In this document: positions 12,194 to 24,908 of the stretch, in pieces
How the letters are laid out: each line of letters opens with the position of its first letter
Position numbering within the stretch: the stretch's first letter is position 1
Assembly: GCA_001600455.1 (NCBI GenBank)
Contig: BCKC01000001.1
Coordinates: 2,878,441-2,942,440 of the forward strand
DNA length: 64,000 nt
Direction: 5' to 3'
Origin: Endocalyx cinctus
Lineage: Eukaryota; Ascomycota; Sordariomycetes; Amphisphaeriales; Apiosporaceae
Made by a program: the position numbers and the translations under genes
Notes under the pieces: generated by a model
The model's input: the letters and a program-made list of their open reading frames with translations, nothing else
Told to the model about the DNA's origin: nothing
Databases searched by the model: none

Positions 12194-15162
12194 TCAAGTA
12201 ATATATGGCTTCAAGGCATCGTTAGAGCTGTGCGCCGAATTTTTATTACGGTCTGAGGTCTTCCGGATCGAAAAGCGCAGAGGTCCCTTTTTTTCCGAAC
12301 TAGAAGTGCTCGCCGTATCGCCCGGTTTCAGTGTCTGGATCGAGTTCGGGTCGAGATGCGACTGCGGGAAGATACCCCAGCCCTTGGACGTGGTACCGGA
12401 CCAGCACCAGTGATCGGCCCAAGCCCCTATTATAACGCGTAGACGCCCCGAATTTAGTTCTCGAAATTATACTATAACCTTGAAAGAAGACAAAAAAAAA
12501 AACACTTACAGCCAATGTTCTTGATGGTATCCCCTTTATCGAACTTGAGCCATCTCTCGTCGCCTTTCTGGTTCCACTTCCACCTCGCGACGGCCTGGAC
12601 GCTGCTAGTCCCCTGCATCTTGACCTGACCCGCGGGCGGGGCCTCGAGCTGAACGGCGTCGACCTCGAACGCGGCGCGCACGCCGTCGTGCCAGCCGATG
12701 GCCCACTTACCCTCGTACTTGGCGGGGAACTCGACGCCGACGATCCTGGCGCCGGGGGCGAAGTAGAGGACCGGGGTGCGATCGGGGGGCACGCGCATGA
12801 TGCCGTGGCTGTTGTTCCTCATCTCGAGGGTCGATGCCGAAGGGAGCCGGGCGAGCTCGCGCGCGAGGCCCATCATGACCGACTGCGTGGGCGGGTGCGG
12901 GAAGTGCAGGTCGAAGTTGTCCCGCAGCGCCGCCGGCATGTCCGGCCCTTCGACCAGGTTGAGCCCTTCCACCTCCGGCAGCGGCCGCGCATGCCGCGCC
13001 ATGTGCACGAACAGCTGCTTCTGGCTGAAAAACACCGTCGCGTCGCTCTCCTCCATCGTGCGCCCTTGCTGGATGCAGAATAGGCACCCGTACAGCTGCT
13101 CGTCCACGTGTCGGACCGGCAGGTGGCTCTTCTGGAGAAGGCGAAGCCGAAACCCAATCGTGCTTGCGGTAAAACTCCCGGCGGCTGGAGGAAGGAATAA
13201 CTAGTGTTAGTAATCACGGATAAAGTCGTAAATGAAGAAATATAGATCTGAAACTTACGATCATTTTTTATATCCTGCTCAACGGCTTTGTAATCGAGTT
13301 CATATAAACAGTGGTTGCATTTCGCGACGATAGCTAATGAGAAGCCCTGTAATCAAGCGTTAATACGATGTTCTCTTTATATGGAGCGGTTTGTTTGCTA
13401 GAGCTACTTACCCCGAGCGGTCTTTTGATCCGTTTAAACCCAAGCTGGCCTCTCAATGCCTCTTCGGCTCCCTTGCAAAAACCCTTCATTCTGAAGAAAG
13501 AACTCGAGGGCCCTATCACGCAATCAGGCTCTCGCGCTGGGATCAGTGGCTGAGATGGGGCTGGGTTCTCGGTGTCGACTGGAATTAATCCATCGTCCAC
13601 GTGGTGGAATTGAGGTGTGATAGTCGAGAAAGACGGATTCGAGATCGTTGCCGTTCTTGAGCCAGAGGAAGCTCCGGAAGTCATTCCGTGGGTCTGGTAA
13701 ATATGTGGGTGAGCAGAATAAGTAGGTTGAATCTGAGTGGTGGGTGAATAAGGGGTACTCGGTGTCGTTGACGGTATGGAATTATTAGTTTGGGTCGACG
13801 GTGCGGGGCTCGCAGAGTCCATATATTCGGCCAAGTCGAATACTGAACTCCTCACCGATTCCGTCGAAGGGTGTCGAGATGGGCGTTCAGCCGTTGAACG
13901 CTGCTGTCCCGGAGCAACGTTTGACAAGCCATCAACGGGGCTACTACCATGGTAGCTGATAGTCACATGCTCGGGAATAGTCGAGGAATGAATGAGACCG
14001 GAAGGCAAATCTATTGGCGATTGGCTGATAAAAGGGTTTTGTGAGTTCCCTTGCCAGCTGGGGGCCTCGCTGCTATGAGAAGGTGACCGGCTAGTATGAT
14101 GGATGCCATTGTGTGAACGTTGAGAATGGATATGATTTCGGGACCCGTCGTTGGAGGCTTGGGTAGAGTTGGTCCATCGATAGCTTTGTTTTGGTGAAAT
14201 AGACACTTCGCTATTCGTATAAAGACTGTGCCGAAATGGATCTGATGAATCTGTACGAGGACTTACTATATCTGCGTTAGAGATCGTAGGCGAGTCGTTC
14301 ATAGTCGGTTGGCGGCGCCCCCATCGATGGCCGTCTCCGGATTGCTCTTCTAGTCGGGTAGATGATGCTCTACTTATTTGCCAAGGATCGGTAGAAGGAG
14401 GTCTAGGAGGAAACCCGGAAGCTGGCTGCGATGACATCCTAGAGCGTCTTGGGCTGGCTGCATCGAAGTCAGGGACATCGTGAATAGATCGGGTCGATTC
14501 GGAATTACCGTCGAATCCTTCATCCGGGCCAGACACGGTACCCATCATGCTGCGGAGTTGCACCTCTGCCTCTTCCATCAATCTCTCTGTCCCCGTTGAT
14601 GTTGGTACGCTTGATGGCAAAGGTTCGCGTGAGTAATCCAATCTCGCATCTAGAGTTGTTGATACAGGCCTCGACGGTATAGACGGCGTCGACGATTGCG
14701 CAGCCAGCTTCATTCTCTTTAGGATATCCACTATCTTGGGTGCAGTCTTCCTAGAGACTTTTTGAAGCTCGTCAAATTTGTCGGCTTTGAAATCATCCAC
14801 CTCGACAAAATCATCAAAATCCCATAAGAGATCTTCCAGCTCGGATCGATACTGCGCGATTTCATCTGATATTGTTATCATTAACAACAATCCATTCGTC
14901 CTTTCCGCGAAATGTCAGATCTCTTACCATGTTCTTTCACGGCGTCGATAAAATTAGTTCCGTAATCATCGTAATGCTTGGCGCAGAGCGGCTGGATCTT
15001 CTTTAGAGCTCTCTCTCCTTCCTTGATTAGATTCTGCGCGGCTTTGAGCATAGGCGCCGGTGCCTCTTCGCCGGCGTTTTGGGCATTTTCAACTGTTATT
15101 TTGCCCTTCTCTACGATGTCTTGAAATGGCGCAGTGACGAGCCGGTCAATCTCGTCGGCCAT
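12194..15162 (-). CDS. Fungal SH3-domain protein (conserved, function unknown)
   Basis: Five exons fit with consistent phase: 14928-15162, 13412-14865, 13259-13346, 12510-13184 and 12194-12426. They give about 894 residues. The N-terminal 150 residues are predicted helical and acidic/basic (ALKKIQPLCAKHYDDYG, then YRSELEDLLWDFDDF). A long Ser/Pro/Thr-rich disordered stretch follows, then a basic segment with CNHCLYEL and CLFC Cys pairs. The C-terminus is an SH3 fold: WLKFDKGDTIKNI, then WCWSGTTSKGWGIFPQSHLD, holding the diagnostic Trp and the GxFP motif. The last intron splits the SH3 domain. Such proteins usually bind Pro-rich partners, often at the cortex; the partner here is unknown. Exon 4 is visibly richer in GC than its surroundings. 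No firm family name can be given. Confidence 0.8.
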
Positions 15163-18100
15163 GGTGGGTAGCGGCTTCGGCGCGGGGAGCTGCCGATGAA
15201 GCCACGCTGGCGCCTTTCCCTCGTCAACCGTAGCGCGTCGTCGAATTTGAAGCGTCCAAGACGCATAGGTCGCGACAATGTCGGATATGACGACGTTTTC
15301 GGTGTGTAAGGGACCCGGCAGATTGGGGTTGTAAAATCTGGGGCTGAGACACTAATTACTAGTTTATATGACTAAATTTCGCGAAAAATCGAACAAATTG
15401 ATATTATTATAACTAGAAGCAATGTGAAATAGAACAAGAAGGGAAGGGAGGGAAGAGGATGATAATGATGCTAAAAAAATGATGGACGACTGTATTGTGT
15501 AGAAATGTCAGTTTCTCAGTGTAACCCCACGACACCAAGTCCCAAATTTGAATCTAAAGAGGCAGATTTTACTCCATTATGTTTCACAGCACAGCACGTC
15601 GCTAGGCAGGGTAAACACCAAAAGAGAAATATATGTGACCAAGCTAAAGGTAGCCAAGATTTCAGAGGCTGATATGTTTGCTCAGCTCAATTATTTAAGC
15701 TACAGAATCTGGCCACAGAACATGCCAAAGTACCTTAGTTTAGGTACACTATGCCTGCTAGGTACTGAAGTAGTTGACATGGGATGTTTCGCCCCCAGGA
15801 TTACGTAGCATTGGGGGTTTGTTGGTGGTGTTCAATAATTGAATAGATTGGTCAAGCCCTCTCAGTACGCCAGGAAGTTGTCTCCATTATCCGCGATACC
15901 AAACTCATTAGTGTACATTACAGTTATTTGTGGGCCTGAGTCCCTGGCTACGCTATTATGAAGCACCTTAATCATCACATTGCCTATCTGTGGTGAGGAA
16001 ACGTCCGGCCAAGACATCACAGCCATAGGCCAATAACAAGGCATTTTTTTCTCAAGCTTTTGGGCTGTGCTATTTTTTTTGACACCTATGGAAGGGGCAC
16101 GCATAATGGTGGTGGCTGAGTCCCGTACATTACAGTACAGTACACATTTGTGTTATATTAGTATAGAAGTATCGTTACCACACATATCCGGGATCTACCC
16201 CCACTTCACAAAGCTAAGTAAGACTATGCCGAGAGAGGCTAGGATTATGTGGAGTATCGAAGCGGTGTGGGCGGCGTTGTGGAAGCATCCCGAGGACATC
16301 ACAAAGTAAACAGTTCATATTGTAGTATACTAAACCAACTTTGATATGATAACAACCCCATTCTATGCTTGGTGATTATGCATGTTTTAGACATGGATTA
16401 ATTGTTTACAGAACAGTGAACGGGTGAACGGCCGGCTGCGTTATCACAATCTCAATGTCAAGCCTTCACGTTACATGGGAGCCTGATGTCAAGGTGGATT
16501 CGGACTTATTGGCCTATAATCTTGGTTTCCTATTAATTCTGCCTGTCTAGGCTGATATCTTGAAAGAAAGTACCTTCTAGAAGGAAGGCATAAAACTTTG
16601 GTGTGACCTATACACAGTACATGTAAGCCTCTCCTCTCTTCCTCTCTCTCTATCTCTCTCTCCCCTTTCTTACGCACTTATCTGCTAGGAAATGTGGATT
16701 CTATATGGTGCCATCACGAGCTTACACTACACTATATTAAACATACTGCGTAAGTTCACCTACCTATATATAACCCGTGGAGTTACAATTACATATATAC
16801 TACCTCGATGACACGAAAGGAAATTTCTTGATCTTGGCATTGCCCCTTTCGTGTTGGGTAGACTATACGCCCACCCCACGTGGCTTGTCTCATTGAGCCC
16901 TTGTATACTAGATCCACGCATTTAGCAATACAATTATTACGCATCTATATATGCTAGGTTACTACAATGCCTGAATGTTATGCTTCAAAACTGTGTTATT
17001 AATGGATATGACTAGGATGGCCTTTACGAAGGAATGGTATCTTACTCTCTATTACACCCATTACACCACATCCCGCGATTTCTAATTACCGGGATTTTCG
17101 GATCTCGAAAACACACGTGTGGGATCCATTGGTATATTTTAAGAACCGATCGCCCCGTTCCACGCCCCGGTTTAGAGAACAATGACATCTACATAGTAGA
17201 TTCCTGGGTAATATAATTGACGATGATCCACGATTTCAACTTGCTTAGCTTCAGCAATACCTGATTCCAACGGCTTTAACCAGCACTAAATAGACGTCGC
17301 AGATTTGGGACTATCCAGATATCTCCTTGCTCGATAGGCTTTGGACAAGATTATTTTTCTTCTGCTGCGAGGGTTACATAACGTGCGAATTACAATACAT
17401 GTTCCCCTATTTATAAATACTTGCCGCTGACGCACGAGAGAAACACAGTAATCTCTTCCTTCTATTCCTTCTTAGCGTTTGAATCGTAAAGAATCTGCCG
17501 TGTCAATATTGACCACTACGACCTTCTTTGACCTCTTTTTAGATAGACTGTTTCTTTTATACACTAGATTGCTATGTCTGCTCAAGTCTCATGGTTACCC
17601 GTACCCATCGTTTCTTGATAGCCAACTGCTTATAGATACATGACAGATCGTTCTGCATCAACTGAGAAAAGCTGAAAAGAGTCATATCATGTCGACTCAT
17701 AATTCACGATGATGGTCAAAACCTTTACTTGCGGACTTCTTGTTGAAAAATCGAAGTATAATCCCGGTGAGAGAACGGTGTGACAGGTGTACAGTTTGAC
17801 GAGACTCTGTACCGACGATAGGTGATAAAATTTCTATTATCATTTATTTTTGGGACCGGGTAGACCGTAGAACCCATAATGAAGATTGGTACCGATACCG
17901 TACCATTTATAAGACTATAAAGCATGCAGTAGTGCCAGGTGGAAGTAAAACAACCGATTGGGCCAACATAACAAAAGAAGATAACAACCCCGCGGCGGAC
18001 TTGAACGATAACCCACCAGAGGGGCTCAAGACGGCGGCGGTAGCGAAACGGGTAACAAGAACAAAAGTACGCAATGACTTAGAAACCCTTTATCCGCAGT

Positions 18101-19141
18101 TGCTGATCAAACTAGGTCTATCTCCAGTTTAAGTATTCGATACAGTATAGGTAGTATGTGCCAATTCCTTTATATAAACTCGGCAAGATCATGCCGTAAT
18201 GTCTGTTCAATCATTGCTTCACTTCGCATTCTCAAAAATAGCTTTGTTTGCCTGGTTTGATTATTTCGCTTATTGTTAAGCAACTATTGCTATAACCGAA
18301 GAAACATAGCTCTCCCTATCTATGGCCTGAGCTGCTTATGATCAAATCAAGAGTACATTGCGAATTTAAAGAAGCGAGACACTCCGTTACTCATTTTTTC
18401 TCATTTTTTCTGACGATGTATTTAGATTCAATATGAAGCTATTATATCCTACACGGTAACGTAGGTAGTAAGTAGGTCGATAGGTAACGCACAAAGTACT
18501 ACTAAACCTAATAGCTCAGGTACCTACCTCGGGGTAGGCAGGCTGGTAGGTACCTACCTAGCGCTGTCTACGGTAGTTCATAGCCCTGGAGGGAACAAAA
18601 AGAAGTGCTAAGCTTACCTAAGGCAATAAACAACCCCTTGTATTTTCAGGTCTTTCTAGCAGTATACACTTTATACCTACCACTACACTACGCTACAGTG
18701 TACACATTAGAAGTAATTAAGTAGCAAATGCAGGGTCCGATGCTCGGTCTTGGTAGGGGATTGTAAGGGGTTCCTTGTGTCGTCATTTGTGGCTTGAACT
18801 AAACTCGAAGCAGCAACCCTAAAGTTAAAAATTGGATGATGGAAAAAAAAAAGAGGTACCACATGAGCATAGTATCTAATCGGCTGGTCATTTCTGGTTG
18901 AACCCCAAAATAATAAGTGATATCAGGTAAATTTATTACCTATTTCATTCTATTTCTTGTTCTCTTTCCTCTTTCAACTATACCCTCCAAATGATTATAA
19001 ACAGTAATATAGTCTCCTCTTATCAATTACTATATTCTACCACATTACTCTGTTCATCTTTTGATTTAGGAATGATATCACAGAACGTGAATAGTTTGTT
19101 CTTGCTCAAATCTGCCGTTCTTTGATCTTCAAATATTCGAG
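15163..19141. other. Intergenic between divergent SH3 and SAP30 genes; no certain gene
   Basis: About 4 kb between two divergently transcribed genes, so it contains both promoters. The SH3 gene promoter should lie just above 15162, and the SAP30 leader just before 19142 is T/C-rich. Short open frames at 15862-16104 (minus) and 17938-18132 (plus) have no start context or family. A block of TACCTA-type repeats lies at 18460-18560. Confidence 0.55.
18460..18560. repeat. TACCTA/TAGGTA repeat block
   Basis: Dense, mutually inverted copies of GTAGGT, TAGGTA and TACCTACC within 100 bp, including two GGTACCTACCT units. A similar block is at 38640-38815. Confidence 0.75.
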
Positions 19142-19788
19142 ATGCCGTCTGTCAAATCGAAGACAAATCACGAAGATGCCAAATCGGAAACGGCGAGCAT
19201 AAAAGAGAAAAATGGTCACGGCTCTTCAAATCACAACCACCATAATACAAATGGAAAATTAAAAAGAGTAGCAAGTTCAACGGGGTCGCAATTGCGAGAC
19301 ACAACGGCTGTCAATGGGTCAAATAATGCCAACGTACCTACATCAGCACCTGCGTCACAACCGGCAGTTGTTTCAGGGGTAAGACTTTTCTTTTCACTTC
19401 AAATAAATCGATAACGGTGTCCTATATCCATTTTTACTTACTCTGATTTTGGAAAAAATAGCTTCAATGGTCAACATTCGATCGTGATGTCCTACACGAC
19501 TACCGCCGCGAATACCGTCTCGATACCCCAACTGCTTTTGCCAATTCATACCACCACTGGGTTCTCGCACGACCAGGTATCGGTCTACGCTCTCCTACTA
19601 TGGCTAGAAGACAAGAGTTTCGACGACAAAGCAAAGATAATTTAACCAAGGCGGTTAGAAAACATTTTAACGACCTAGGTGTACAGGAGAACGATATTAT
19701 TGTCGAATTTCTACACAAGGTCAGGAATCCTGGGATCGGACGAATAAGGAGGAATAAAGAAGCACCACACTCGTCTCCTCTTCCATGA
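19142..19788 (+). CDS. SAP30: Histone deacetylase complex subunit Sap30 (Sin3-binding)
   Basis: Sap30 links Sin3 to the Rpd3-type histone deacetylase complex in the nucleus. Two exons fit: 19142-19378 and 19462-19788 (phase 0 intron, AATAG acceptor), giving 187 residues. The first 80 residues are a disordered Ser/Asn/Lys-rich tail. The second exon carries the Sin3-binding domain: LQWSTFDRDVLHDYRREYRL, HHWVLARPGIGLRSPTMARR, SKDNLTKAVRKHFND and VQENDIIVEFLHKVR, all typical of fungal Sap30. The last 20 residues (NPGIGRIRRNKEAPHSSPLP) are not like the usual end of the family. A further intron starting at the GTCAGG after HK, with a T-rich acceptor near 20013, is a possible alternative end. The core call is secure; the C-terminus is less so. 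Confidence 0.87.
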
Positions 19789-20662
19789 CGAAAATACAAT
19801 TAAATAAAGGATTGGTTATACTGGTGTTTATCATGAACATTTTACACTCTACTTGCACTTACGGTTATCATTATGGGTTTGAACTTGGCTGTTCATGGTT
19901 TAACATTGTTACTTCGGAGTGCTTCTTTTTTTTTTTTTTTCTTCCTCATGGCGCTTATGGGCGGGTCTGGTGCACGATTACTATCTTATTTACCCCATTG
20001 TCTTTCACAATAGGAACGCAAAGGAACAGTTACTAATAAAGACTTGAACGAAATCAATATGTACCTTTCATGATAATCTATACCAAGCTGTATAGCATGA
20101 TTTATCAGATGAAAAATAAAATGAAATATTTTGTTTATGATTGTTTAGGAAATGCATCATCGGTTGGATATTAACATAACCTAGTGTATTTTTGAGTTAG
20201 TTAGTTCAGCTGTCTCTTATCACTAGCATCCATGGCGGGGCTTCGGAGACGCTCCCGCATTAGGTATACTTGTAGTATAGTATCGTACTGTATGAGATAA
20301 TCGGAATATCTTAACCCCCGATATTCCCGACTACTTGAAATTGTCCACTAAAAAACGGTTTATCGTTAGTGATTGATAAGCTAGTAAATACACAAATATA
20401 CCCGTACTTACCTGTGATCCCCACTATTATATAGCGTAAACAGGGGCTGGCTGGATTATTGGAGAAGATTCTTGCTGGCTCGATATCGGGTTTAGCGTTA
20501 AAAAAAAGTTTAGATCGTCATCGCAAAATAATAAATTTTAAACAAAAATTTGACACTTTATGTGTAGTCATTGTACTGTTCATTGGTAGCCTTATTTTTG
20601 CCTGTCATGTCTTAAAATTTCCTTAATAAAGATTGTCTAATTCACCGATACTCATTTCAAAG
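19789..20662. other. Intergenic between SAP30 and MDJ1
   Basis: About 870 bp between two tandem plus-strand genes. It contains the SAP30 3' end, a poly(T) run near 19925 and the MDJ1 promoter. No separate gene is visible. Confidence 0.6.
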
Positions 20663-22440
20663 ATGAATTCAAACATATTAACAAAAGCGGCAATCCCAAC
20701 CCGCTTCTTATCCCCCGCGCAGATATATCGTCGACAAAAGTTAAGAGAGGGTCTTAAGAGACGAGCTGTGCAGAATACCACAATCCACTCCTTCTCAAAG
20801 CGACCTAACCATATACCTGGCCGAAAAGATCATCAGATTGTTACTTGTAGACGTGTATGTTCTATGTATTTCCCTTTCCTCTTTGACCTACTTCATTCTA
20901 CATGCCCCTCCTCCCCCCCCTCGGTAATGAGCTAGTCTAACTGACTTTTCTAAAGCGTTTCCATGCAACCTCAAACGTCCTCGCAGTTAATGATCCGTAT
21001 AAAACTCTAGGTGTCAGTAAATCAGCTACAGCTGCTGAGATCAAAAAAGCATATTACGGATTAGCCAAAAAATACCATCCCGATACCAACAAGGACCCGA
21101 CGGCCAAGGACAAGTTTGGTGAAATACAGTCCTCTTACGAGATTTTGTCAGATCCTAAGAAAAGGGAGCAGTATGATCAATTTGGTGCTTCTGGGTTCGA
21201 CCCTAATGGTGAACCTCAACCTGGAGCAGGTCACCCATTCGGAGGAGGCGCAGGCTTTTCTGGTTTCGCTGGACAAGGCGGCTTCGGCGCAAACTTCAAC
21301 TTCGACGACTTATTTTCCGCATTTACTGGGGGACGCGGTGGTCCGTTTGGTGGAGGTCGAGGTGGAAGAGATCCTTTTGGCGGCCAGAGCACCCTAGTTG
21401 GCGAGAACATCGAAATTCAGACCAGCATTTCTTTTATGGAGGCTGCGAAGGGAACGAGCAAAACCATTACCATCCATCCCCTTGTTTCATGCAATACGTG
21501 TTCCGGCAGTGGTTTAAAACCCGGAGTAAAACGGAATGTGTGTAGGGCTTGCGGCGGTAGCGGTACCCAGGTTCATTTCATGGCTGGCGGCTTTCAGATG
21601 GCAGCGACATGTGGTACCTGCAAGGGCTCTGGACAGGTTGCGCCTAAAGGTTCGGACTGTAGATCCTGTTCAGGAAATGGTGTGGTTAGGGAACGCAAAA
21701 CCATTACTGTGGATATACCGGCGGGAATCGAAGATGGAATGCGGTTACGTCTGGACGGAGAGGGTGATGCCCCCGTGACCGGAGGCGATACTGCTCCCGG
21801 CGTGAGAACTACCAAGGGAGATTTATACGTCAATATTGTCGTTTCGCCCGATCCGAAGTTCAAGAGAGCAGGTGCCGATATTCTGTATACCGCTCGCATC
21901 CCATTAACGACGGCCATGCTAGGCGGAGAGGTTACGGTTCCAACTCTCGACGGGGAGGTGAATGTGAAAGTTGCGACGGGTACCAACACCGGAGATAAAC
22001 TCACCCTAACGGGCCTGGGCATGAAGAAGCTGGGCAATAGACGGGGTAACTCTGGAGACCTGAAGGTCGAGTTCCGAGTGGCGATGCCGAAATACCTTAC
22101 CGCCAACCAGAGGACAATCTTGGAGATGCTGGCTGACGAGATGGGTGACCAGACGGCTAAGCGGATAATGAACGTCAAAATGCCAGGGTAAGTATCAAAA
22201 CGGAAGAATGCCGACTATATCATCCCTGTGCTAATTAACAATTTCTGTAGCTCCGATACATCATCATCGCCTCATCAAGCAACCAGGGACGACGACCCGG
22301 CGACACATAGGAACGAAGGATTTCTAAAGTCCATATGGCATAACCTGACGAACCACCCTGCTCACCGGGAGGGACCGGAGTCGAAGGACGAAAACTCGGC
22401 CGATGGGAAATCGGGCAGCGATTCCAAGAAGGACTCTTGA
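20663..22440 (+). CDS. MDJ1: Mitochondrial DnaJ/Hsp40 co-chaperone Mdj1
   Basis: A type I J-protein that stimulates mitochondrial Hsp70 in matrix protein folding. Three exons fit: 20663-20854, 20956-22187 and 22251-22440, giving 537 residues. The first ATG in frame opens a basic, Arg-rich presequence ending in RRRFHATSN, a typical matrix-processing site. Next come the J domain ([20 protein letters not shown], with HPD in KKYHPDTN), a Gly/Phe-rich linker, the cysteine-rich zinc region with four CxxCxGxG-type repeats ([32 protein letters not shown]) and the C-terminal substrate-binding region. The fourth repeat has Asn in place of the last-but-one Gly-type position, a mild variation. The third exon encodes a charged Ser/Asp-rich tail. 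All key residues are intact. Confidence 0.95.
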
Positions 22441-24908
22441 TCAGAATCATGGTGAAACCGACTGAATAGACAGGTGTTGTCAAACCGACCTACATTGACT
22501 ATGTACTATATTCATTCCAGATCATTCTGGATTGTGCTTAATTTTACGTTGGCCCACTACGGATTTTAGAGAGGTATATAGAATTGCAAATTCGAGAGGG
22601 CAGTGTGGTGAACCAGATCAGATTTCAGGGGCGTCACCTTAGAAGAAAATAGGATTTCGACGACAGCAGCGATTCGTTACGGCTGCAGTCAGTGAAATCA
22701 TCAAAGACTTACAGTTTCTTCGGGTATATTCTACGATTTGTATATTAATTCGACATATCGCAGTCTCGTTAGGAGCTGTGAACACCTCTCCTCACCATAA
22801 AGTGAATAAAAAAAAAAGATTGTAAATAATATAGAGTATTTTGTGCTGTTTGAGTTGAGAAACATATATTAACCCAATGAGACTGGACAGCAGTATACAA
22901 TTAATTCATAGGCCATGGTGCTTGCTTCTTCCCTCTGGGTGGTGTATTTGTATACACAGTATGGATATCCACGGATATATGCACACCTAGCTGCCTAGGT
23001 ATTAAAGAGCAGTAGATACGCTAACTTAGAGAGGTTACTGTGAGGCCGTTCTACATATCCATGGATACTATGTATACTACTTGCTTATGTTCGTATCGTG
23101 GGTAGATGGCGTACATAATCAGACATGCTGCATTGATCTTACACGTACAGGTAGGCCGCAGAATTGGCCTACCCTTTAAGCTGGGACGGCAAGATAGGAA
23201 GCGCGGCCAATAGTACCGACGAGTTGCGCGATATCAAACTCATTTGTTTTAAAAGGAAAGTTGCCGTTCGAGGCCAGCAGGTCGACGGCTCATGGAGGGT
23301 CGCGGTCCGGCGATAATTTACGCGGATGCGCGCTAAATCCTTTATCACAGTTCTTGGCTTTTAAAAGACCCTCTCACCATTTTTCAGTTTCTTTTTTGTT
23401 CTTGTCTGCTTATTTTCTGCTTACACAGTAGAGTTAACCGCCGGTCTCGATGCGAGAGGCCGGGACAGAACCCCTGTCAGGACCGAATTGGGATACTAAA
23501 AAACACTAACAAGGGCTTCGTTCAGCGTTACATAGCCAATAAACACGTCAAAAATTAGATTTCATTCTGAAAAAAATTAAGGTCGCATCTGTCACCTGCA
23601 TGAGAGAAGGAGATTGGGAGGGGTTAGGTATATAGGTTGAGTTGAAGTTATCTAAGTAGTATATTTTGATCATCGGTTGCTCACCTGAGGATACTCGGGA
23701 TATATACTCTAAAGAGTTTAAAATCGTGATTAAGGGTCAGAAGGAGTAATATTCATCAACGGGTGACTTAAATACAAGTAAGTAGAATGGAATGAAATCT
23801 GGTTCGTTGAGTTTGCATTAGGAACTTCAAAAGATGAAAACACTTTGCAAGGTTAACCAAGCCGGCGGCTAACTCACCAGACCCGAAGCCCAAGTTCAAG
23901 GTTCCATCCACGTTCTTTGGTTACCGTCTTTCCGCTCTACACTATCTCTACGACAGTACACTACCACATACATATCCATGGATGTACAGTATACTACATG
24001 CGTACCAACTAAACCATTAAGCACTTCCACAGTAGGTCGGTAAATTAATATTACTATCCAACACTTAACCCTCGTGTCTTTTGAAAATACTTTAGAGATA
24101 TTATTCATGTTTAGAATTTACTCATATTCTACCCATTTCTTTTTTTAATCATGCTACGTAGCAGATAGAATACTTATCCATGCGTATATTGAAGTATTTA
24201 AGTAGTATTAAGTATTTGTGTCACGTTCGTCACGTCACTTTTCGAACAAGCATTTAATATTCTTTAACGCCATCTTACCAGGCTTGCCTGCAATCACCCC
24301 TGTATCATCAAATCTTGTCCAACCCAGCAGCCCAGCAGCCCAGGTCTGTCTGCCAGGTCCTCTTAGCTAGTTAGGCCAGCAGCCAGGTCTTTTACGTTGT
24401 AGGTACGCACTTTAAAACTTATATCCCACCCACTCGCTACCTTTATACCGTAATTAGTGTACATAGTAAGTGGAAAGACGAAGACGGCCTACCAAAATCT
24501 TCCAGACTTCGTACCTTCTTAAATATCCGACGTCCATTTACCTCATATTAGGTCAACAGTTGGGCTAATCAGTCTGTATTATCAGCAATGTTCTCGCCGT
24601 TACTTATTATTGAAATGCGACAACCGTTTCGAAACGATTAATTTACGAAAATTTGGCATTTGCGCAATTGTTGCTACCTAATCGAGTTGTCGTCACTGCT
24701 ACTGTCAGCATTAGGTGCAACACCTATACCATTGACCCCACATTCGTCTACCCACCTGGATCATACGTACAACTATAACTCTCTCGACATATCAATACCA
24801 TATCTCGCCAATACCGCCTCTCTTTTACGATTTCCTCTATGTGATGCCAGTTTTCCTAGATTTGATTTTCTTTTCTCTTCCTTCGTAATACATTTACAGC
24901 CGACAAAC
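22441..24908. other. Intergenic, MDJ1 3' region and palA upstream region
   Basis: About 2.5 kb. It holds two ATCCATGGAT palindromes (23057-23066 and 23974-23983), a CAGCAGCC-type block at 24322-24390 and a T/C-rich leader before the palA start. A GC-richer patch near 23200-23340 could be promoter. No gene was recognised. Confidence 0.55.
24322..24390. repeat. CAGCAGCC-type repeat block upstream of palA
   Basis: ACCCAGCAGCCCAGCAGCC (24322-24340) is followed by degenerate CAGG/CCAGCAGCCAGG copies. The same 19 bases occur at 40719-40737. Two GCCAGG hexamers (24352, 24382), which match the PacC consensus GCCARG, lie inside the block. Confidence 0.7.

Noticed and set aside
12688..13083. Long plus-strand and alternative minus-frame open reading over the SH3 gene
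   Set aside because: These are GC-driven shadows of the real exon 4, which is conserved.
15862..16104. 80-codon minus frame ending in DNGDNFLAY
   Set aside because: The sequence looks somewhat protein-like but has no splice context or recognised family; not strong enough to call.
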